NCBI GenBank assembly: GCA_041666685.1
Contig: JBAYGJ010000011.1
Coordinates: 1 to 22,394, forward strand
Origin: JBAYGJ01 sp041666685
Lineage (GTDB): Bacteria; Patescibacteriota; Patescibacteriia; UBA10025; JAHIVO01
Direction: 5' to 3'
Length of the DNA: 22,394 bases
A program made the translations under genes and the position numbers. Shown one piece after another: positions 1 to 6,461 of the stretch. Under the pieces are notes generated by a model. The model saw only the letters and a list, made by a program, of their open reading frames with translations, was not told the DNA's origin and did not search any database. Every line of letters begins with the position of its first letter. Position 1 is the stretch's first letter.

Positions 1-279
1 TCCCTGGCCCAGCAGGGATTCGAGGTATAATTGTCCGGTTTGGGCAAAATATGATTTTTTCTTCTGCGGGCCGTTTTCCGTATCTACCGAAAACCACCGG
101 TCATTCCCGTCGACCCCGATTTCGAATAATGTGTCGATATTTTCACAGGCACCGCTGGCCGGAACGATCCGCGGGACCGTAACCCGCTTGAACCCTCGCT
201 GCCTCAGATGGGCCTCGCCCGCCTGCATCATCAGGTCGGCGAATGAAATGGTTTGCAAATTTGGCGTGTAAAATTCCAT
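1..279 (-). CDS. AsnRS/AspRS-like class II synthetase catalytic domain, 5' part only
   Basis: The reading frame starts at the ATG at 279-277 and is still open at base 1, so only the first 93 residues are present. The text reads like the start of a subclass IIb aminoacyl-tRNA synthetase core: a helix followed by RGFKRVTVPRIV (the 'GF-EV-TP' strand), GACENIDTLF, and then YFAQTGQLYLESL, which matches the 'S-GQLYLE' segment before motif 2 of AsnRS and AspRS. Only a few residues precede the core, so the usual N-terminal OB-fold anticodon-binding domain is missing. That fits a stand-alone paralogue, such as the archaeal-type asparagine synthetase related to AsnRS, or an amino-acid ligase. Which reaction it performs cannot be told from this fragment. 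It follows pyrD after a gap of about 107 bases that holds a hairpin. No good Shine-Dalgarno site is seen. Confidence 0.55.
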   Translation of the reverse strand, partial: MEFYTPNLQTISFADLMMQAGEAHLRQRGFKRVTVPRIVPASGACENIDTLFEIGVDGNDRWFSVDTENGPQKKKSYFAQTGQLYLESLLGQG

Positions 280-304
280 AGAGTGTTATTAGTGAATGAA
301 AAAT

Positions 305-336
305 GTATACCTGGATGCTCATGCGCCCAGGTATAC
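305..336 (-). terminator. Possible intrinsic terminator after pyrD
   Basis: A perfect 10-base inverted repeat (GTATACCTGG / CCAGGTATAC) encloses a 12-base loop. On the minus strand it is followed by ATTTTTC. It lies about 50 bases past the pyrD stop and before the AsnRS-like gene. The stem is only half GC and the U-tract is short, so termination may be partial. Confidence 0.45.
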
Positions 337-430
337 TGCGTAGCAAGGTACAAACCTATTCATAGTCTGTTTGAGAACGAATTCGCTCAGGCATACAGCG
401 TAGCCAGGCGCGAACTTATCCATGGTCTCA
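321..430 (-). repeat. Diverged tandem copy of the pyrD 3' end
   Basis: Bases 381-430 (the last codons of pyrD and its stop) and bases 321-370 (just downstream of the stop) align without gaps at 37 of 50 positions, with a period of 60. Similarity falls away in the next 10 bases on the left side. The outer copy has lost the stop and is not part of a recognisable gene. Confidence 0.6.
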
Positions 431-1250
431 TGATATGCGCTGAACCGATCGAGACGGCAGTCGCCCCGGCATTCAGGAAAACCCGTACATCATCTGCTGA
501 ACCAGCTCCCCCTCCGCCGATGATCGGTATCCGCGTGTTCCGGGCAAACCAATCAACCTGTTCAAGAGCGAACCGGCTGATGAGCGGTCCTGACACGCCT
601 CCGACGTTTTTCAGCGGGGACATTTGTCCAGGAAAACGGCTGCCAAACGGGATAGTATTAATCATGTCAACCGCGTCGATACCGACCGATTGGCAGATCT
701 CGGCGATATTCTCCCGTTCACGTTCATTCAAATAACCGATCTTGATGACCAGCGGATGACGTGACATGGATTTGATACGGTACAGGATCATTTTCGTGAC
801 GTCATACGAACGCTGCAAATCAGTCCACTGGGGGGTATTGGGGCACGATAAATTCACCTCGATGGCCAGCAACTCAATCCGATTCAGCTTCTCCGCCATT
901 CTGGGGATGGCTGACGGTTCCGGATCATTGATCGACACGATCAGATTACGGGCATGTACCCGGGGATATTCCTGCTCGATAAACCACCGTAATCCTCGGT
1001 TGGTCAGTCCAAAAGCATTCACCCATCCGCCACACAATGGCCACAGCACTTGCCATGGATTCCAGCCTTTCCAGTTACCGGTCCAGGCCTGGCTGGTCAG
1101 GGTCTTAGTAATGACCGCGCCAATAGTATCCGGCTTGATAATGCCGGCGTACACCAGCGGTCGATCCCACCAATACCCCCGCCCAAAACCCAGCGCTCCC
1201 GAAGCGGCAATAATCGGATTAGCCAATGGTATTCTGCCTAATGCAATCAT
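387..1250 (-). CDS. pyrD: Class 1 dihydroorotate dehydrogenase
   Basis: It oxidises dihydroorotate to orotate with an FMN cofactor, the fourth step of UMP synthesis. The 287 residues form one TIM-barrel domain, slightly shorter than the usual 300-310. Residues 11-19 (NPIIAASGA) match the family's N-terminal FMN loop. Residues 131-138 (EVNLSCPN) carry the active-site base as Cys136. A cysteine here, not serine, marks class 1 (cytosolic) rather than the membrane-bound class 2. The IPIIGGGGAGS segment near the C-terminus is the FMN phosphate site. The start is well supported by AGGAGG at 1262-1257, six bases upstream of the ATG. No PyrK-type electron-transfer partner is in the window, so class 1A versus 1B is undecided. 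Two intrinsic terminators lie between the gene and its nearest visible promoter. Confidence 0.9.
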   Translation of the reverse strand: MIALGRIPLANPIIAASGALGFGRGYWWDRPLVYAGIIKPDTIGAVITKTLTSQAWTGNWKGWNPWQVLWPLCGGWVNAFGLTNRGLRWFIEQEYPRVHARNLIVSINDPEPSAIPRMAEKLNRIELLAIEVNLSCPNTPQWTDLQRSYDVTKMILYRIKSMSRHPLVIKIGYLNERERENIAEICQSVGIDAVDMINTIPFGSRFPGQMSPLKNVGGVSGPLISRFALEQVDWFARNTRIPIIGGGGAGSADDVRVFLNAGATAVSIGSAHIMRPWISSRLATLYA

Positions 1251-1296
1251 GACATACCTCCTCTGTCTTTTCAGTTTTCAATGTCCTCTGTTGGTT

Positions 1297-1325
1297 AAAA
1301 AAATACCCCGTTCAATTGAACGGGG
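1297..1325 (-). terminator. Intrinsic terminator T2 ahead of pyrD
   Basis: Bases 1306-1325 are a perfect 20-base palindrome (CCCCGTTCAA then its complement). On the minus strand it is followed by TA and seven T residues (1303-1297). It lies 47 bases upstream of the pyrD start, in the pyrD direction. Confidence 0.85.
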
Positions 1326-1389
1326 CGGTGGAAATGCCGTGGGGCTCAAAGTCCTGAACCGGGGGCGGACAGCCGAACGGTGAATGGAT
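1326..1389 (-). other. Structured segment between two terminators
   Basis: These 64 bases lie between terminators T1 and T2 on the minus strand. They hold a hairpin at 1360-1343 (GGTTCA, loop GGACTT, TGAGCC, with one G-U pair). They also contain TGTCCG (1371-1366), which can pair with CGGACA (1423-1418) on the other side of T1. I match it to no known riboswitch, PyrR site or tRNA. Confidence 0.4.
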
Positions 1390-1414
1390 AAAAAAAATCC
1401 CGGGATAACCCGGG
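1390..1414 (-). terminator. Intrinsic terminator T1
   Basis: On the minus strand CCCGGG, loop TTAT, CCCGGG (1414-1399) is followed by A and eight T residues (1397-1390). It is a GC-rich six-base stem with a long U-tract. It could end the gatB transcript, a short RNA from the promoter at 1508-1480, or act as an attenuator for pyrD. Confidence 0.88.
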
Positions 1415-1479
1415 CAGTGTCCGATTCGCCTTTTCTTCAGTTTATGTTGCGGTGTATTGTGTTGCATATTCTGCTACTG

Positions 1480-1508
1480 AAGATACTCCTATTCCTAGGT
1501 CCTGTCAA
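1480..1508 (-). promoter_or_regulatory. Sigma-70 type promoter upstream of T1, T2 and pyrD
   Basis: On the minus strand TTGACA (1508-1503) is followed after 17 bases by TATCTT (1485-1480). This is a perfect -35 box, ideal spacing and a 4/6 -10 box. The predicted start near 1473 would give a transcript of about 84 bases ending at T1. No other promoter is visible before pyrD. Confidence 0.65.
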
Positions 1509-1560
1509 ACACCTGCATTTCATTGGAATAATCTCATACCCAAACCAGTTATCCACAATG

Positions 1561-3114
1561 TCATTTCAGCTTCAACAGAACCTGTTCACGCACTTCATGT
1601 ACGTCGGCCCTGCCCTTCGTTTCCTTCATCACCTGGCCGATTAAAAACTGCAATACCGCAGTTTTCCCCGCTTTATACTGGCTGACGATATGGCTGTTGC
1701 TTGCCAACACTCCGTCAACAATTTTCTCCAGTGACGCATCGCCGGCCTGCGCGCTTAAATCGTCTGATTCCATAATGTCAGACGGGTCACCGCCGGTCGC
1801 GAACATTTTCTTCAGGACAACGAGGGCTGTCTGATTGTTCAGGCGCCGCTGGAACGTGAGCGTCATCAGCTCGGCAAAATTCTCGGGGGATATTTTGAGC
1901 TGTTCCAGGCCGATCTTTTCGTCATTGACCAGCTGCAACAGACGGCTAATGATCCAATTGGCGGTAAGTTTCGTCAATTTCACCTTATTCCGTTCCCAGA
2001 CTTCCTCCTCAGTACCCTCCTCTGTTCCGAGTGAAATGATCCAGCTGCTCAACTCGGAAACAACCGCCTCAAAATATTTCGCCAGGGACTTGTCAGCCAC
2101 CAGGATGGATGCGTCATAGGCACTCAGCCCCAGCTCGTCCATGAACCGTTCGCGCTTATGTGCCGGCAACTCCACTTTTTTAACCATAAGGCGGTCCAGC
2201 ATTTTTTTGGTGATTTCTATTGGCGGCAGGTCTGGTTCCGGAAAATACCGGTAATCATGCTGGGCCTCCTTTTCGCGCTGCAGGACCGTCGCTCCATTTT
2301 TTTCATCCCAACCGTGGGTCGATTGTCTCTTGGGTGCCTTGCCTTCATCCCACAGCTTTGTCTGGCGGTGGATTTCATACTCCAAAGCTTTTTCAACGGC
2401 CTTGAACGAATTTAAGTTCTTCACTTCTGTCTTGGGATATAGCTTTTTCGGATCAAGGCCGATGCCGGCAGACTCGCCAGCCTGCTCCTGGAAATATTCC
2501 GGATTCGGACGAAGCGAAATATTGGCGTCGCAGCGCAAATGGCCCTTTTCCATCTCCGCGTCTGAAATGCCGAGATACCGCATGATCAGCCTCAATTCCA
2601 GTAAAAATACCTTTGCCTCGGCCGGCGTGGCTATATCAGGCCGAGTAACGATTTCCAGGAGTGGCGTTCCGGCCCGGTTGTAGTCGACATAGCTGGCACT
2701 CTTGTCCGCCTCATGCATCAGTTTGCCAGTATCCTCTTCCAGATGGACCCGTTCGATGCGTATCCGGTGTTTTGCTTTCCCCGCAAAAAAAACCAAATGC
2801 CCGTCATGGCCAAATGGCGCCGCGTATTGCGATATCTGGTAGCCTTTTGGCAGGTCGGGATAAAAATAACTTTTACGGTCAAAATGGGAATGGGTATTGA
2901 TCTCACAGCCCAACGACAGGGCGGCTAAAACTGCCCATTCTATCGCCTGAGTATTTGGGGATGGCAGCACGCCGGGATGGCCGGTGCAGATCGGACAGAT
3001 GGTCGTATTCGGCAGCTGACTCTCTCCGGTATTGTCACAACGGCAAAACATCTTACTCTTGGTCTTGAGCTGGACATGTATCTCTAGGCCGATGACTGGC
3101 TCATACTTGTTCAT
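1561..3114 (-). CDS. gatB: Asp/Glu-tRNA(Asn/Gln) amidotransferase subunit B
   Basis: Subunit B of the GatCAB complex binds misacylated Glu-tRNA(Gln) or Asp-tRNA(Asn), activates it with ATP, and receives ammonia from GatA to form Gln- or Asn-tRNA. Hallmarks visible: VIGLEIHVQL near the N-terminus, the Cys-containing stretch CRCDN...CPICTGHPG, YFYPDLPKGYQISQ, HLEEDTGKL, and EKGHLRCDANISLRP. The C-terminal part is the helical GatB/YqeY tRNA-binding domain ending in EVREQVLLKLK. At 517 residues it is about 40 longer than usual. An acidic stretch (LGTEEGTEEEVWER) lies in the middle of the helical domain. gatA and gatC are not in the window, so the complex is encoded at scattered loci. The gene follows tmk after 41 bases on the same strand and may be the last gene of that operon. 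Confidence 0.97.
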   Translation of the reverse strand: MNKYEPVIGLEIHVQLKTKSKMFCRCDNTGESQLPNTTICPICTGHPGVLPSPNTQAIEWAVLAALSLGCEINTHSHFDRKSYFYPDLPKGYQISQYAAPFGHDGHLVFFAGKAKHRIRIERVHLEEDTGKLMHEADKSASYVDYNRAGTPLLEIVTRPDIATPAEAKVFLLELRLIMRYLGISDAEMEKGHLRCDANISLRPNPEYFQEQAGESAGIGLDPKKLYPKTEVKNLNSFKAVEKALEYEIHRQTKLWDEGKAPKRQSTHGWDEKNGATVLQREKEAQHDYRYFPEPDLPPIEITKKMLDRLMVKKVELPAHKRERFMDELGLSAYDASILVADKSLAKYFEAVVSELSSWIISLGTEEGTEEEVWERNKVKLTKLTANWIISRLLQLVNDEKIGLEQLKISPENFAELMTLTFQRRLNNQTALVVLKKMFATGGDPSDIMESDDLSAQAGDASLEKIVDGVLASNSHIVSQYKAGKTAVLQFLIGQVMKETKGRADVHEVREQVLLKLK

Positions 3115-3155
3115 ATGGTGCTATTGTAGCAGGAAAAACGTGCTTATGGAATTTT

Positions 3156-3881
3156 TTATTTCCGCCCGATCAGCCGTTCCCATTCCGCGATAACTGTCTG
3201 ACCGCTGTCGGCTACCGGCACGTCAGTGGAAACGTATACGACCCGGCTTCCTGCAGCCTCAAACAACCTTTTGTACCAACCAGACATAAATCGAGCCTGG
3301 GCTTTTTTCAGAAAAACCAGTTTCTCAAAAATGGCAGAATCCTTTTTTTCCATCCGTTTGGCCAGCCGTCCGATTGCGGTTTCCGGTTTTACGTCCACGA
3401 TAATGAATAAGTCCGGTCGATAGCGCATTGCCAGCTCGTTTCCACTGAGCCGGAGTATCTGCCGGACGGTGATGCGGTCTGCCTGTATTGGCTGGTAGCA
3501 AACAGAGGTTGTCAGGCCGCGTTCCTGGAATATGATCTTGCCCATCCTCAGGGCTGGTATGATCACCCGGCGATACAGTATCAGGCGGTCCAGGGCATAC
3601 GCCTGGGCCGTTTCCATGGCCGTATAATCCCGGCCGTTATGCCGCACAATTTCCTCTCGGATAGCCTGCCCGACCAGTGAAAACGTAGGCTCGGCAGAAA
3701 GCAAGACGTCATATTTTTTTATTTCTTCCGGCTCGGGCATACTGTGGTACGTACGGCCATACTCGCGCATATCAAAAACCTTCAGGCGCCGTTGCTCCGC
3801 CCAGTCGGCCAGGATATTCACCAGCGTCCCCTTTCCTGATCCGTCAATGCCGTCAAATATGACTAACCTGCCTTTTTTCAT
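3156..3881 (-). CDS. tmk: Thymidylate kinase (dTMP kinase)
   Basis: It phosphorylates dTMP to dTDP with ATP. The N-terminus RLVIFDGIDGSGKGTLVNIL contains the P-loop (GIDGSGKGT). QERGLTTSVCYQ corresponds to the conserved DR-x-SS-xAYQ region that binds the nucleotide. LFIIVDVKPETAIGRLAKR is the family's strand and LID entry, and the C-terminus ends in a basic helix. At 241 residues it is longer than the common 205-215. The extra length lies in the segment between the P-loop and the substrate loop and in the lid region. It sits four bases after folA and forms the last step of the dTTP cluster. A different nucleoside monophosphate kinase specificity is possible but less likely in this context. 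Confidence 0.92.
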   Translation of the reverse strand: MKKGRLVIFDGIDGSGKGTLVNILADWAEQRRLKVFDMREYGRTYHSMPEPEEIKKYDVLLSAEPTFSLVGQAIREEIVRHNGRDYTAMETAQAYALDRLILYRRVIIPALRMGKIIFQERGLTTSVCYQPIQADRITVRQILRLSGNELAMRYRPDLFIIVDVKPETAIGRLAKRMEKKDSAIFEKLVFLKKAQARFMSGWYKRLFEAAGSRVVYVSTDVPVADSGQTVIAEWERLIGRK

Positions 3882-3885
3882 AAAA

Positions 3886-4371
3886 TTATTTTTCTAAAAC
3901 GAAAAAAGTATATGCATGCTTGTCATCATGGCTTTCCCGCTGGCTGACGACTTTCGTGAACATGGAATAATCAGGGAAAAAAGTGTCCGCCTCAAAATCC
4001 CCTTTCACTACAGTTATATACAACCGATCGGCTAAAGGCAATGACTGTTTATATACCATGCCGCCTCCGATAAAAAAAATCTCTTCCTGTTCATGTTTCT
4101 TCGCCGCTGCGATAGCTTCGTCGATCGAACGGGCCATCACACATCCAGCCGGGTGAAAATTCGGATCCTGGGTCAGAACAATATTCGTCCGTTGGGGTAA
4201 CGGCCGACCAATCGATTCATACGTTTTCTGTCCCATAATGACGGCATGCCCCCGGGTCACGGACCGGAAATTTTCCATATCTTCCGGGATATCCCATAAC
4301 AGCCCATTGTTCCTGCCAATGGCCCTGTTTTCACTGACAGCCACGATAATGCTGATGATGGGTTTGTGCAT
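3886..4371 (-). CDS. folA: Dihydrofolate reductase
   Basis: It reduces dihydrofolate to tetrahydrofolate with NADPH, which restores the cofactor oxidised by ThyA. The 161 residues match the normal family size. Visible motifs are IVAVSENRAIGRNNGLLW (N-terminal strand and Met20-type loop), the substrate-binding helix after LLWDIPEDMENF with its acidic residue, and VIMGQKTYESIGRPLP with the NADPH-binding strand. Also seen are IVLTQD and FFIGGGMVYKQSL (the GG-containing cofactor loop). It lies five bases downstream of thyA and four bases before tmk, so translation is probably coupled in one transcript. Confidence 0.96.
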   Translation of the reverse strand: MHKPIISIIVAVSENRAIGRNNGLLWDIPEDMENFRSVTRGHAVIMGQKTYESIGRPLPQRTNIVLTQDPNFHPAGCVMARSIDEAIAAAKKHEQEEIFFIGGGMVYKQSLPLADRLYITVVKGDFEADTFFPDYSMFTKVVSQRESHDDKHAYTFFVLEK

Positions 4372-4376
4372 ATGAG

Positions 4377-5189
4377 TTAAATGGCGATTGGGGCCTTGAT
4401 GCCCGGATCCGGGTTATACCCTTCTAAAGTGAAATCTTCGTATTTGAAATCAAAAATATCCTTAACGTCCGGATTGATTTTCATGGTCGGCAGAGCTTTT
4501 GGCGTGCGCGACAGCTGCAGTTTCACCTGTTCGAAATGGTTGTTGTAGATATGGACATCCCCAAACGTATGCACGAAATCTCCCAATTCCTTGCCGGTCA
4601 CCTGGGCCATCATCATGGTCAACAAGGCATATGAGGCGATATTAAACGGAACACCCAAAAAAACGTCCGCAGACCGCTGGTACAGCTGGCAGGATAATTT
4701 GTTATTGGCGACGTAAAACTGGAACATGGTATGGCAGGGCGGCGGAGCCGATTTTTTCCCGCTAATCAAGGTCTGCAAATCGGCTACATTCCATCCGCTC
4801 ACAATGATGCGGCGGGAGTCTGGATTGGTCCTGACCATTTCCTGCACCTCGGCAATCTGGTTGATCGGTTTCCCGTCATACCCCTTCCACCGGATCCATT
4901 GGGCTCCGTAGATCGGGCCGAGTTCCCCTGTCTCATCCGCCCATTCGTCCCAGATGGTTACGCCGTGGTCATTGAGCCACTTAACGTTAGTATCCCCCTT
5001 GAGGAACCACAGCAGTTCATACATGATTGATTTGAGATGGACTTTCTTGGTCGTCAACAGGGGGAATCCGTCAGCCAAATTAATACGCATCTGGTAGCCA
5101 AACGTACTCCGGGTACCGGTACCAGTCCGGTCGGATTTGTCCACGCCATGGTCAAGAATATGTTGGAGCAGGTCTAAATATTGTCTCAT
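4377..5189 (-). CDS. thyA: Thymidylate synthase (ThyA type)
   Basis: It methylates dUMP to dTMP with methylene-tetrahydrofolate, releasing dihydrofolate. The 270 residues are close to the usual 264. Visible features are KSDRTGTGTRSTFG (phosphate-binding Arg loop), FPLLTTKKV, ELLWFLKGDTN and the catalytic Cys152 in APPPCHTMFQFYV. Also present are LYQRSADVFLGVPFNIASYA and the C-terminal tail ending KAPIAI, equivalent to the APVAV lid. All key residues are in place. It is the folate-consuming ThyA, not flavin-dependent ThyX, which explains why folA lies next to it. The upstream deaminase ends nine bases before and supplies dUMP. Confidence 0.98.
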   Translation of the reverse strand: MRQYLDLLQHILDHGVDKSDRTGTGTRSTFGYQMRINLADGFPLLTTKKVHLKSIMYELLWFLKGDTNVKWLNDHGVTIWDEWADETGELGPIYGAQWIRWKGYDGKPINQIAEVQEMVRTNPDSRRIIVSGWNVADLQTLISGKKSAPPPCHTMFQFYVANNKLSCQLYQRSADVFLGVPFNIASYALLTMMMAQVTGKELGDFVHTFGDVHIYNNHFEQVKLQLSRTPKALPTMKINPDVKDIFDFKYEDFTLEGYNPDPGIKAPIAI

Positions 5190-5198
5190 ACGATTATG

Positions 5199-5675
5199 CT
5201 ACCCTTTGGACCACGTCGAATGGTACTGTACATATTCAATGCCGGCCAGGTCCATCATCCGGCGCGAAGCTTTCCAGATTTCTTCGTCATGGTATTTATC
5301 ACTCTCATACACTACTTTCTTGATGCCATTTTGGATAATGGTCTTAGTGCATTCATTGCAAGGGAATAATGTCGTATAAATCGTACAGCCTTCAGCTTTC
5401 GCATTGGAGTTATAAATGGCATTTTCCTCGGCATGGACGACATACGCGTATTTAGTATCAATAAGCTTACCCTCTCGTTCCCAGGGCAATTGCTCATCCT
5501 TGATGCCCCGAGGGAACCCATTATAACCCAAACCGACGACTATCTTGTTCTCATTGACGATAATCGCTCCGGCCTGAGTGCTTGGGTCTTTGGAACGATC
5601 GGCAATGACATGGGCCATACGCATGAAACATTCATCCCACGAAATGTAATCAGAACGTTTTTGTGTACCGCTCAT
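5199..5675 (-). CDS. Deoxycytidylate (dCMP) deaminase
   Basis: A zinc-dependent cytidine deaminase family member of 158 residues. His81-Ala-Glu83 in VVHAEENAIYN supplies one zinc ligand and the proton-shuttling glutamate. Cys106 and Cys109 in FPCNECTKTII supply the other ligands. The N-terminal CFMRMAHVIADRSKDPSTQAGAIIV and the GYNGFPRG loop are typical of dCMP deaminases, as opposed to tRNA adenosine or riboflavin deaminases. It converts dCMP to dUMP for the ThyA reaction encoded nine bases downstream. It begins 24 bases after rplA, so the dTTP genes seem to have been appended to the ribosomal protein cluster. No strong Shine-Dalgarno site is visible. Confidence 0.95.
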   Translation of the reverse strand: MSGTQKRSDYISWDECFMRMAHVIADRSKDPSTQAGAIIVNENKIVVGLGYNGFPRGIKDEQLPWEREGKLIDTKYAYVVHAEENAIYNSNAKAEGCTIYTTLFPCNECTKTIIQNGIKKVVYESDKYHDEEIWKASRRMMDLAGIEYVQYHSTWSKG

Positions 5676-5699
5676 AAAAATAATTCGTTATTGATTGGG

Positions 5700-6383
5700 T
5701 TATATCTGCACTTTGATGCCCGGGCCCATGGTCGTCGACAGGACGATATTCTTAATGAAAACACCCTTTGCCCCCTGGGGTTTGGATTTCTTCAGCGCAT
5801 CCGTAAAGGCATGATAATTGGCCAGCAGTTTCTCCTGGTCAAACGAAACGCGCCCGATCAATTGGTGGATGTTACCAGAATCATCGTTACGGAACGTCAC
5901 TTTGCCAGCGGCCAGTGCCTGGACTCCAGCGGCCACATCCTTGGTAATGGTTTCATTTCGCGGATTCGGCATCAGGCCTTTCGGGCCGAGGATTTTCGCG
6001 ACCGGCCCCAGTTTCTTCATCATAGCCGGAGTGGCCAACGCGATGTCAAAATCGCATTTACCGGTGGTCTGGATCTGCTTGATCAGCTCGTCAGAACCGA
6101 CCAGTACGGCGCCAGCTTTCGTGGCAATTTCCTGATCTTTGCCTTCGCAAAAAACCGCCACGCGCTTGGTTTTACCCGTACCGTGCGGCAATGCGACCGT
6201 ACCACGGACGATCTGGTCCGCCTTGGTCACGTCTATGCCCAGCCGGAGGTGCACTTCGACCCCAGCGTCAAATTTCACTGCTGACGTTTTCTTGGCAAGG
6301 TCAATCGCCTCCTCTGCCGAGTAGGTTTTGTTTACGTCAACCAGGCCTTGCTCCTGTTTGAACCGTTTTGATCTTTTTTTCAT
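5700..6383 (-). CDS. rplA: 50S ribosomal protein L1
   Basis: L1 binds helices 76-78 of 23S rRNA and forms the mobile L1 stalk that helps release deacylated tRNA; it is also the repressor of its own mRNA in other bacteria. The 227 residues are normal. Visible features are the basic N-terminus MKKRSKRFKQEQG, EAIDLAKKTSAVKFDAGVEVHLRLGID, VALPHGTGKTKRVAVFCEG, the hinge and second-domain stretch LGPKGLMPNPRNETIT, and the C-terminus IVLSTTMGPGIKVQI. Unusually, it is separated from rplK by a membrane protein gene. Its own leader carries what looks like an L1-binding RNA element immediately ahead of the start codon. Confidence 0.98.
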   Translation of the reverse strand: MKKRSKRFKQEQGLVDVNKTYSAEEAIDLAKKTSAVKFDAGVEVHLRLGIDVTKADQIVRGTVALPHGTGKTKRVAVFCEGKDQEIATKAGAVLVGSDELIKQIQTTGKCDFDIALATPAMMKKLGPVAKILGPKGLMPNPRNETITKDVAAGVQALAAGKVTFRNDDSGNIHQLIGRVSFDQEKLLANYHAFTDALKKSKPQGAKGVFIKNIVLSTTMGPGIKVQI

Positions 6384-6397
6384 TCTCGTGCCCTTTC

Positions 6398-6437
6398 GTG
6401 GTACTAACCCATCCGGCGACTAACCGGACAGTCCCAC
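6398..6437 (-). promoter_or_regulatory. Probable L1-binding RNA element (autoregulatory leader of rplA)
   Basis: On the minus strand the leader reads GTGGGACT ... AGTACCAC. GTGG pairs with CCAC and ACT with AGT across a G-A mismatch. Inside is a second stem, TCCGG / CCGGA, with loop TTAGTCG, separated by an asymmetric internal loop containing TGGGTT. The strands GUGGGA and UACCAC match the L1 site of 23S rRNA as I recall it from E. coli (GGUGGGAG and AAAUACCACC). The element ends 14 bases before the rplA ATG and next to the AAAGGG Shine-Dalgarno-like sequence, so bound L1 could block initiation. Confidence 0.65.
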
Positions 6438-6461
6438 AAAAAAATAATTAGTATGTTCAAT

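Noticed and set aside
143..346. A minus-strand frame overlapping the start of the AsnRS-like gene and the pyrD repeat
   Set aside because: It is out of frame with the recognisable synthetase text and starts inside the degenerate pyrD 3' copy.
387..1383. Plus-strand frames (253-735, 766-1383, 1050-1241) opposite pyrD
   Set aside because: pyrD is certain from its catalytic and FMN motifs and its strong Shine-Dalgarno site. The opposite frames have no family features.
1312..1467. A 51-codon minus-strand frame running through both terminators ahead of pyrD
   Set aside because: No Shine-Dalgarno site at a useful distance, and the frame crosses two intrinsic terminators. The sequence shows no leader-peptide bias such as runs of one amino acid. 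It seems a chance frame, though a leader peptide cannot be excluded.
5433..6284. A 283-codon plus-strand frame across the dCMP deaminase and rplA
   Set aside because: It is antisense to two well-identified genes, has no recognisable domain and spans their intergenic gap.
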